From the IMG/VR virus record IMGVR_UViG_3300021962_000594, positions 1 through 25,424 of that record: a stretch of 25,424 nt of DNA. One strand, given 5' to 3'. Position 1 is the stretch's first letter; each line of letters opens with the position of its first letter. The notes beneath the pieces are model-generated. The model made no database searches, had not been told where the DNA came from, and saw nothing but the letters and a program-made list of their open reading frames with translations. Positions 1 through 4,877 of this stretch are shown one piece after another. The stretch comes from a virus. A program made the translations under genes and the position numbers.

Positions 1-11
1 GTCTCTATATC

Positions 12-79
12 GAGGCGTGGCATCTTATAATCGTCTCCAGACACTTCGTGTCCTCCACCGATTCAGCCTGCCACTTCTC
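12..79 (+). other. Nested inverted repeats, possible structured RNA
   Basis: Four paired segments nest inside one another: GAG 12-14 with CTC 77-79, GTGGC 17-21 with GCCAC 70-74, AATCG 29-33 with CGATT 59-63, and GACAC 40-44 with GTGTC 48-52 around a TTC loop. This gives one long interrupted stem. It has no tRNA-like T-arm or anticodon arm. Its function is unknown, and a chance arrangement is possible because each helix is short. Confidence 0.35.
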
Positions 80-80
80 T

Positions 81-108
81 GTAGCTGTGTCGCAAGCTCC
101 TACGCTAC
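81..108 (+). repeat. Hairpin family copy A (conserved loop TCGCAAGCTCCT)
   Basis: GTAGC at 81-85 pairs with GCTAC at 104-108, enclosing TCGCAAGCTCCT at 90-101. The same 12-base word occurs in the loops of two other hairpins about 400 and 500 bases downstream, with unrelated stem sequences. This copy is the most divergent: it lacks the TAG before the word, and its stem is only 5 bp. Confidence 0.5.
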
Positions 109-150
109 CCCCTTGCTTTATTTTTTTGTGTCTGTCTCTTGAACACATAA

Positions 151-233
151 TGCAACAAGTTGCAAGCAGCAAGCTGCTGTGTCCGCTAACAAACCTACCA
201 TATATGCAGCAAGCTGCAAGATACTTCGTATCT
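151..233 (+). repeat. Cluster of small hairpins with CAAG or TTC loops
   Basis: Three perfect 5-bp stems each close on a CAAG loop: TGCAA/TTGCA (151-164), AGCAG/CTGCT (166-179) and TGCAG/CTGCA (205-218). The last is followed without a gap by AGATAC/GTATCT around TTC (219-233). A similar TTC-loop hairpin lies at 40-52. Stems differ while the loop stays CAAG, which recurs again in the hairpin at 830-859. The function is unknown. These could be protein-binding RNA sites or DNA sites. Confidence 0.45.
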
Positions 234-481
234 ATTCAGGTTTGTAAAAATAATAATAATGTGTTTCTATTGTTCTACCATATCGTCGGTAAACACGTAA
301 ACCTAACGTCCAATTTATATTTCCACAAAGTTTTGTTCACGTCTAAGTGCAACAGCTATATCTCCCTGCGGTCGTATATCTGTAAGCAACTATCCGCTCC
401 AAACTCTTTGCTCCAATAAAATATGTACATTAAGGTTTACTTGTCAAATCAATCGTTTGTTGCTAACAAAAATTCTTCTAA

Positions 482-519
482 CATGATACACATAGTCGCA
501 GGCTCCTTGTGTATCTATG
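482..519 (+). repeat. Hairpin family copy B (8-bp stem, 15-nt loop)
   Basis: GATACACA at 485-492 pairs perfectly with TGTGTATC at 508-515 around the 15-base loop TAGTCGCAGGCTCCT. CAT at 482-484 and ATG at 517-519 can extend the stem past one bulged T. A competing pairing, CATAG 491-495 with CTATG 515-519, is also possible and exists in copy C as well. On the minus strand the loop reads AGGAG, nine bases, ATG, so the repeat could instead be a sequestered minus-strand ribosome binding site. Confidence 0.6.
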
Positions 520-588
520 CCCATAACAATTTTTATCATCAACTGGCACAATCGCTTTGACAGCAAGCCGACGACTACACAAACCCAG

Positions 589-623
589 AGATCCACATAG
601 TCGCAAGCTCCTTGTGGTCTATG
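589..623 (+). repeat. Hairpin family copy C (same loop, changed stem)
   Basis: CCACA at 593-597 pairs with TGTGG at 613-617 around the 15-base loop TAGTCGCAAGCTCCT, and AGA 589-591 with TCT 618-620 extends the stem past a bulged T. The loop matches copy B at 14 of 15 positions. The stem differs, and its changes occur on both sides so that pairing is kept. That pattern suggests selection for the folded form. Confidence 0.6.
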
Positions 624-735
624 CTGTGTTTGCTTGCACAGGTGTATGGGAACAAAAAGAATCCACATTAATATTATTTAATTACTTTAGTGTGGTTCAA
701 GTAATCGCAATTGTCTACATGTTAGGAGGTAAAAA

Positions 736-870
736 ATGTGGCAAATCGACGAATACGTAACAGGTAACTTAGTTGACGACTTAGTGAGTCAACTTTGCAA
801 CCTTTGCAATGCAAAAGTTGCAACTAATCAGCTAGAAACACACAAGTGTGTCTCTAGCTTAGTGGGATAA
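736..870 (+). CDS. Small Cys/His protein or leader peptide, 44 aa
   Basis: A very strong Shine-Dalgarno site (TTAGGAGGT, 722-730) lies six bases before the ATG. The same GTTAGGAGGT string precedes the next two larger genes, so this frame is probably translated. The product has an acidic first half and then C21-x2-C24, H36 and C38, a spacing that could hold one zinc ion. I do not recognise a family. The 3' half of the gene folds into two strong hairpins (796-822 and 830-859), so it may also act as a leader peptide or attenuator controlling the operon. It is the first gene of the early rightward set. I am fairly sure that it is translated but have no evidence for its role. Confidence 0.55.
   Translation: MWQIDEYVTGNLVDDLVSQLCNLCNAKVATNQLETHKCVSSLVG
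796..859 (+). promoter_or_regulatory. Two adjacent hairpins inside the 44-aa ORF
   Basis: TGCAAC-TTTGC pairs with GCAAA-GTTGCA (11 bp, one mismatch, AAT loop, 796-822). AGCTAGA-ACACA pairs with TGTGT-TCTAGCT (12 bp, one mismatch, CAAG loop, 830-859). No T-run follows the second stem, so it is not a simple terminator. A ribosome translating the short ORF would melt both, which allows attenuation-like control of the genes downstream. Confidence 0.45.
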
Positions 871-875
871 TTATC

Positions 876-1019
876 ATGGATAATTACATACCACTAATTG
901 GTTGCTTATTCATGTCGCTTATGGCGACACATCTAGTGTTCAGTATCCAAGCGTGGATACTGCGAACACTAGAAAAATTAGATAAATGGTATAATACAAC
1001 TGTTAGGAGGTTGAAATGA
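876..1019 (+). CDS. Small membrane protein, 47 aa
   Basis: The product is short, with a hydrophobic stretch at about residues 5-28 (IPLIGCLFMSLMATHLVF and onward) followed by a basic tail (RTLEKLDKWYNTTVRRLK), so a single-span membrane protein with a cytoplasmic basic end is likely. Its stop overlaps the ATG of the next gene in an ATGA junction, typical of translational coupling. The ribosome binding site is weak (GGGAT about 10 bases upstream). Part of its sequence is probably also promoter and Shine-Dalgarno sequence for the next gene (987-1010). No family was recognised. Confidence 0.55.
   Translation: MDNYIPLIGCLFMSLMATHLVFSIQAWILRTLEKLDKWYNTTVRRLK
987..995 (+). promoter_or_regulatory. 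Candidate extended -10 promoter
   Basis: TGGTATAAT matches an extended -10 element perfectly. No good -35 is seen, which extended -10 promoters tolerate. Transcription would start near 1002, just ahead of the Shine-Dalgarno site of the gene at 1016, and would drive the unknown pair, the amidoligase and the amidotransferase. Confidence 0.4.
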
Positions 1020-1309
1020 GTAGATTATCATTTGATGACTGTGATCCACGCTATGCAAGTGCAGAACGTGACACGTCTAATGTCAGAAATACGTTAGCAC
1101 TTATCGGCACATATGCCGACAAGCGTAACGCAATCGTCAATGTAATTCAAATGGAATTACTTGACGATAATGACTTCGTCAAATACACAAGTATTTGCGA
1201 TACATACGAAAAAGTCATACGTGACCTAGTTCGTATCTACAACGCCGATTCGGACAATGTCCAAATCGACGTTGAATCAATGTTGGCATTTGTAAAGTTA
1301 GGAGGTTAA
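1016..1309 (+). CDS. Unknown early protein, 97 aa
   Basis: I do not recognise this protein. It is acidic, looks mainly helical, has no membrane segment or signal peptide, and contains two cysteines (in DDCDP and SICDTY). The start is fixed by TTAGGAGG six bases upstream and by the ATGA overlap with the small membrane protein. The next gene starts two bases after the stop, with its own AGGAGG inside this gene's last codons, so the two are made together. Its position directly before the amidoligase/amidotransferase pair makes it a possible partner or substrate. That is guilt by association only. Confidence 0.75.
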   Translation: MSRLSFDDCDPRYASAERDTSNVRNTLALIGTYADKRNAIVNVIQMELLDDNDFVKYTSICDTYEKVIRDLVRIYNADSDNVQIDVESMLAFVKLGG

Positions 1310-1311
1310 AT

Positions 1312-1566
1312 ATGCCAAAAGTACACGTTGACATTCAAACACAATCAGTCGTGTTTGATTATAAAGAATTGCAATCGTTGATTGCTAATTCTTTGCGTGA
1401 TGAAGTACAAGTACTTCCACGCTTTATCAATATTATCGACTGTGTAATGCGTACCCCAGCCCCAAATTATAAGGCAGAGGTAACGTTCAATATACAAATT
1501 AATTTTGCAGATTTACGCAGAACTAATTCAGATAACTCAGAGGAGTATGCTAATGACAACTACTAA
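1312..1566 (+). CDS. Unknown early protein, 84 aa
   Basis: No family was recognised. The pattern of alternating hydrophobic residues (KVHVDIQTQSVVFDY at the start, AEVTFNIQINFADL near the end) suggests a beta-rich fold around a central helix. A strong AGGAGG lies about seven bases upstream. The last 14 bases overlap the start of the amidoligase gene, whose Shine-Dalgarno site (GAGGAG, 1540-1545) sits inside this gene. The C-terminus (SDNSEEYANDNY) is acidic and polar, probably disordered, and could in principle be an amidoligase target. I have no direct evidence for that. Confidence 0.75.
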   Translation: MPKVHVDIQTQSVVFDYKELQSLIANSLRDEVQVLPRFINIIDCVMRTPAPNYKAEVTFNIQINFADLRRTNSDNSEEYANDNY

Positions 1567-2623
1567 CCAAACCATTGGTTTACCACATGGTGCTATTTCC
1601 TACGGAAATGACGAATGTGGTGAAACATGGTATTACCACGAAGACTGTGCAGATTATCCAAATGTCAGAACAAGTGATTGTGACTGTGGAGAATCATTGT
1701 CAGGCTTTCACGAATGTGAATACAACTGTGAATTAGTTCACAGGTGTGAAAATTGTGAGAACTATGACTGCTATGTCGAAACCGATTATCCACAACTTTG
1801 GAACTATGGTTACAAACCCTTTGGTGGTATGTACCTAGACGTAATCGACGGAGAGTTCAAATGGTTACCCATTTCAACTCTCACTACTTCTAGCCCCATA
1901 GTCATGGGACTAGAACTAGAAGTCGAATATCGTAACGGTAGTGACTTTGATAACACTATGGAGTTTCTAACACAACTCAACGCTGCATTCGGTTCAAAAT
2001 ACAGTACAAGTCCTGTATTTTGCATAGCCAAAGAAGACGCTACAGTTGACGTCGAATTTGTAACTGCACCATTTACGGCAGCAGCTTTCAAGAAAGCTAC
2101 TATCGACCTTAAAATCGCCTTTGCTTACGCAAGAGAGCGATTCAAAGGTTTTTATGCAAACAGTGCAGGTGCACATGTTCACATAAATAAATCAGGCTTG
2201 TCACTTACTACTGCATACGCATGGATTCAGTTTCATTACCAGAATCCAGGATTAATTGCAGATATAGCACAAAGATCAATCGGCGAAGACGCCGAATGGT
2301 GCTATCTGCAAAAACCAAACCACCCTATTGCAGTCATTGCAAAACGTAAAGGTGGTTTTCCTAATCGTGGTGCATTAGCAGATAGTAGCTATACAATCGA
2401 ACACCGCTACTTTCGTAGCAATCTTCGATTTGAACGTATAGCTAAGAACATAGAGTTCTTAGAATCTATGCACAAGTACTTCAACACGTTGACATATCAA
2501 GATATGGCACGTGACGGTGCACATAAGCTATACGCTTATTTAGCACATGTCTCACTCATGAGACATGAGTACGAATACTTATACGACTACTTAGTAGAGA
2601 AAGGATATATCGCATGTGTGTAA
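1553..2623 (+). CDS. Putative amidoligase (GCS/glutamine-synthetase-like fold)
   Basis: This looks like an Amidoligase_2-type COOH-NH2 ligase, which uses ATP to join an amine to a carboxylate. Hallmarks are in order: GLELEVE (119-125) for the acidic metal/ATP strand, a D-x3-D-x-EF...P stretch (162-173), and GAHVH (206-210). The first 75 residues are unusual, with nine cysteines (including CxC at 43-45 and CxxC at 65-68) and several histidines, which suggests a zinc-binding or disulfide module fused to the catalytic part. I chose the ATG at 1553 because GAGGAG lies seven bases upstream. The upstream alternatives at 1505 and 1547 are badly spaced. It overlaps the next gene, a glutamine amidotransferase, by 10 bases, so the two are very probably one enzyme system. 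The substrate cannot be read from sequence. Confidence 0.72.
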   Translation: MTTTNQTIGLPHGAISYGNDECGETWYYHEDCADYPNVRTSDCDCGESLSGFHECEYNCELVHRCENCENYDCYVETDYPQLWNYGYKPFGGMYLDVIDGEFKWLPISTLTTSSPIVMGLELEVEYRNGSDFDNTMEFLTQLNAAFGSKYSTSPVFCIAKEDATVDVEFVTAPFTAAAFKKATIDLKIAFAYARERFKGFYANSAGAHVHINKSGLSLTTAYAWIQFHYQNPGLIADIAQRSIGEDAEWCYLQKPNHPIAVIAKRKGGFPNRGALADSSYTIEHRYFRSNLRFERIAKNIEFLESMHKYFNTLTYQDMARDGAHKLYAYLAHVSLMRHEYEYLYDYLVEKGYIACV

Positions 2624-3456
2624 TCGCACTTTCCCCAATCGGTAACAAACTCGACAAGTCGACTTTGACCGATATGTGGAATACCAATTCAGACGGTGCA
2701 GGTATTAGTTTCATAGATGAAACTAAAACCATACGCACCTACAAAACTCTTGACAAAGACGACTTTGTCAAGATTGCTTTGTCTGTATTCGACAAGTACA
2801 GCGTATCGTCACCGATACTTGTACATTGTCGTATTGCAACTCATGGTTCTGTTTGCCTTGCAAACACTCACCCATTCAACGTTGACAATCATACAGTCAT
2901 GGCACACAACGGCATAATCGACTGTGTCGAAACGCCCGACACGTCGGACATTTCAGACACACGTATGTTCATCAACACATGGTTACGCTACATGCGTCCT
3001 ACGTGGCTTGATGACCAGTACATGCTTGAGTATGTCGGTGACATAATTGGTTGGAGTAAACTTGCGTTTCTCACAACCAATCCGAACCTTCGTAAACAAT
3101 GGTACATTGTTAACGAAAAAGAAGGTTCGTGGTTAGACGGCACATGGTTTTCTAACACAAACCATTGTGGTATTAGTTATAAATACACCAACACTTCCTA
3201 CTTCACAGGACATGGTTGGTATGATAATTATGACACAATTGATGACGAAGATTACTATACTTACTCAACTGTTGAGGACGGTATAGAAATCGGACTGCAT
3301 GAACTCTCAGCCTATTCAGGCTTCGAGATTCAGCAGCTTAAGCGTCTCAGCTATCATGACATCAAAGACTTATTTGAAAGTGAGTTCGGCGGTGTCTGCG
3401 AGTTCACTGCTACGCAGTGGAACTCTTATCTAGTTAAGCACGGTTCCAGTGCTTAA
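2614..3456 (+). CDS. Class II glutamine amidotransferase (Ntn hydrolase)
   Basis: This class hydrolyses glutamine and passes the ammonia to an acceptor or partner. After Met removal, Cys2 would be the N-terminal nucleophile, which also fixes the start. AGAAAGGA lies about eight bases upstream. Family motifs follow: SDGAGI (26-31), HCRIATHG (71-78), NTHPF (84-88), HNGII (98-102) and SDT (114-116), matching the Arg, Thr-His, His and Asn-Gly positions known from GlmS-type glutaminases. The last 130 or so residues are rich in Tyr, Asp and Trp and match nothing I know. No synthase domain is fused, so the upstream amidoligase, whose gene overlaps by 10 bases, is the obvious ammonia acceptor. The stop codon lies inside a perfect 12-bp hairpin. 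Confidence 0.85.
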   Translation: MCVIALSPIGNKLDKSTLTDMWNTNSDGAGISFIDETKTIRTYKTLDKDDFVKIALSVFDKYSVSSPILVHCRIATHGSVCLANTHPFNVDNHTVMAHNGIIDCVETPDTSDISDTRMFINTWLRYMRPTWLDDQYMLEYVGDIIGWSKLAFLTTNPNLRKQWYIVNEKEGSWLDGTWFSNTNHCGISYKYTNTSYFTGHGWYDNYDTIDDEDYYTYSTVEDGIEIGLHELSAYSGFEIQQLKRLSYHDIKDLFESEFGGVCEFTATQWNSYLVKHGSSA

Positions 3457-3460
3457 CTAG
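3430..3460 (+). repeat. Perfect 12-bp hairpin over the amidotransferase stop codon
   Basis: CTAGTTAAGCAC (3430-3441) pairs perfectly with GTGCTTAACTAG (3449-3460) around a 7-base loop. The right arm contains the TAA stop. No T-run follows, so it is not itself a terminator. It may protect the mRNA 3' end or act with the terminator that begins four bases later. Confidence 0.6.
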
Positions 3461-3463
3461 TAA

Positions 3464-3525
3464 CAAACTAAGCTGTTGCAAGATCCGACATTCGTCGGCT
3501 TGCAACAGCAAGTTTGTTTTTTTTT
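3464..3525 (+). terminator. Strong Rho-independent terminator of the early operon
   Basis: CAAACT, GCTGTTGCAAG and CCGAC pair in turn with GTCGG, CTTGCAACAGC and AGTTTG, giving about 22 bp with small bulges and an ATTC loop. Nine T residues follow, then C and more T. It ends rightward transcription after the amidotransferase. Confidence 0.88.
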
Positions 3526-3536
3526 CTTTATCTTGT

Positions 3537-3660
3537 AAAGTTGTTCGTACCTCACAACTTTCCGCTTATAACTCACTCACAAGTTCGTTCGTGACGTTCG
3601 TTCACAAGTTCACTCACTCATTTATTCGCTACACTTCGTTCCGCTCAGTCTCAGACACAA
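3537..3660. repeat. Repeat-rich gap beside the primase gene
   Basis: AAAGTTGT and ACAACTTT form an 8-bp inverted repeat (3537-3544, 3554-3561). GTTCGTTC occurs twice (3583-3590, 3596-3603), separated by GTGAC. CACAAGTTC occurs twice, 25 bases apart (3578-3586, 3603-3611), flanked on both sides by CACTCAC-type repeats. More TTCGTT follows to about 3640. On the minus strand a run of seven T at 3659-3665 could help end primase transcription, but no clear stem precedes it. Direct repeats next to a RepB-type primase make a replication origin plausible but unproven. Confidence 0.4.
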
Positions 3661-3713
3661 AAAAATACCGCAGGGGGGATATTGCAAGGCGTAAAAGTTG
3701 GTATGCGAGTCAG

Positions 3714-4595
3714 CTAAACTGCGACTTTGTGTTTTGCGATTTGTGTCCATAAAGTATTAGGACGAGTAATAAATTTATTCCAAGGTGCGTGCCATATCAA
3801 ACTAAAAACCATTTCAGGTTCGTATACTTTTATTAATTTTCTAATAACAGTAGTAATTAAACTACTTCTATCTATAACACCATGTGCTTTGTACTGCTCA
3901 TCAGATATAGATAACCAATACCTAGCTTCGAGTGGTATCTTGTTCCACTCTTGTGATATTAAACCTTGCCAAGAAACATAATCCAGTAAGGCAGGCATAT
4001 CACTTTCAACATAAGTTGTGTGATTCGATACAACTAAAGGAATAGAATCAAAGTCATCATAGTTAAATACAAAGTCAGGTTCATATCTAACTATCTTTCC
4101 TTGTTGACCACCCCTTTTATAATTTACAGAACCAGGAACCCTCAACACACGTGCTGCGTCCCACGCCCCAGTGTCTGCTTTCAAATGATATGCTAACCTT
4201 CTGTTAACTTCTTGTTGTGTAGATATTTGTATTGTGTCTTCAAGAAGCCAAATTGCTTGCCACCTGTTCCCACTTGTCTCCCAAATAAAATTAGGTTTAG
4301 GAACTATGACAAAACAATCCTCATAGCTGATATCAGTTCTATCCATATCAACATATAAAACTCCGACTTTATCTTTTGCATTAATTGCTTTTCTAGATTG
4401 GTCCGTGTGAAAAGTTAAAGGTGTCCAATAGATATCTGATCCCTGGGACTGATTGCTGATAGCCTTAAGAATACTGCCATAATCACTCCAATCATAACAA
4501 ATTTCTTCCCATTTAGTACCGTTGGTTGCCAACCATACTTTACCACCACCACTGTTAGCCCAAACATGGCTCATTAATTCTATTGTTTGTTTCAT
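3714..4595 (-). CDS. RepB-type primase (archaeo-eukaryotic primase superfamily)
   Basis: This probable DNA primase or primase-polymerase would make primers for phage replication. The catalytic acidic pair is YVDMD (D83, D85). A TSGNRWQAIW motif (107-116) follows where many AEP primases have an S-x-H motif, with Gln at the His position as I recall for RepB-like primases. A third acidic residue, D146, lies in DAARVLRVPGSVNYK. The C-terminal 100 or so residues look helical and may bind DNA. The start follows TTAGGAG by five bases. It is the only leftward gene among rightward early genes, it is divergent from the gene at 4647, and its 3' end faces a repeat-rich gap. No helicase or polymerase is visible, so this may be the main phage-encoded replication initiator. 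Confidence 0.75.
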   Translation of the reverse strand: MKQTIELMSHVWANSGGGKVWLATNGTKWEEICYDWSDYGSILKAISNQSQGSDIYWTPLTFHTDQSRKAINAKDKVGVLYVDMDRTDISYEDCFVIVPKPNFIWETSGNRWQAIWLLEDTIQISTQQEVNRRLAYHLKADTGAWDAARVLRVPGSVNYKRGGQQGKIVRYEPDFVFNYDDFDSIPLVVSNHTTYVESDMPALLDYVSWQGLISQEWNKIPLEARYWLSISDEQYKAHGVIDRSSLITTVIRKLIKVYEPEMVFSLIWHAPWNKFITRPNTLWTQIAKHKVAV

Positions 4596-4615
4596 TTAAC
4601 TCCTAACTATGCTAT

Positions 4616-4621
4616 TATAAT
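4616..4621 (+). promoter_or_regulatory. Candidate -10 box in the divergent intergenic gap
   Basis: A perfect TATAAT lies 26 bases before the ATG at 4647, between the divergent primase gene and the rightward set. I see no good -35, so activator dependence or a different sigma factor is possible. The 51-base gap must also hold the primase promoter or leader. Confidence 0.35.
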
Positions 4622-4646
4622 CTATGTTAATTTATATAGGAGAAAA

Positions 4647-4877
4647 ATGTCTGAGAATACAAAAAAATCTATGGCAGATTTTATGGCTCCAAAGATGCGT
4701 ACCAAATGGTATGTAGACAATAATGAGTTATTTAATCAAGTCATTGATGAAACCATTGAAAATGATTATCCGATATTATACGTTGCAGAGTATCTAGTCG
4801 AGCAGGGCTGTCCATTTGCACTTAAAACAATACAGAAACATGTCAAAACAGAAATCACTAGAAGACTTTCTAAATAA
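4647..4877 (+). CDS. Small protein with possible helix-turn-helix, 76 aa
   Basis: AGGAGA lies about five bases before this ATG, so I prefer it to an upstream in-frame start at 4587 that would run into the divergent primase gene. The C-terminal half (YLVEQGCPFALKTIQKHV) has the spacing of a helix-turn-helix, with a turn at QGCPF and a recognition helix after it. As the first gene after a divergent gap it could be a regulator of the early region, or a DNA-binding partner of the phosphoesterase whose start overlaps its end by 38 bases. The family is not identified. Confidence 0.65.
   Translation: MSENTKKSMADFMAPKMRTKWYVDNNELFNQVIDETIENDYPILYVAEYLVEQGCPFALKTIQKHVKTEITRRLSK

Larger units (their letters stand above)
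1..735. other. Gene-poor leader region rich in inverted repeats
   Basis: I find no convincing protein gene here. The open frames present lack a Shine-Dalgarno site, have low-complexity or unlikely compositions, and none resembles a family I know. The region instead carries many short inverted repeats: a nested structure at 12-79, three hairpins sharing a loop (81-108, 485-515, 589-620), and a group of hairpins with CAAG or TTC loops (40-52, 151-233). The early operon begins directly downstream with a strong ribosome binding site at 722-730. I infer a transcribed, structured leader or small-RNA locus, or a replication or packaging region. The sequence alone does not decide between these. Confidence 0.5.

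Noticed and set aside
30-75. CCTCCACC near a folded region suggested a tmRNA or tRNA 3' end used as an attachment site
   Set aside because: There is no T-arm, no acceptor pairing and no integrase in the window.
219-233. AGATACTTCGTATCT resembles part of a loxP arm
   Set aside because: There is no second arm or spacer and no recombinase, so it is one of several small TTC-loop hairpins.
48-419. 123-codon open frame on the plus strand
   Set aside because: It has a non-ATG start without a Shine-Dalgarno site, runs through several hairpins and has no family resemblance.
444-668. 74-codon open frame on the minus strand containing QGACDYV twice
   Set aside because: The repeated peptide simply reflects hairpin copies B and C. 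There is no good ribosome site for the full frame.
4587-4646. Longer N-terminus for the 76-aa protein
   Set aside because: It would overlap the divergent primase start, and AGGAGA clearly serves the ATG at 4647.
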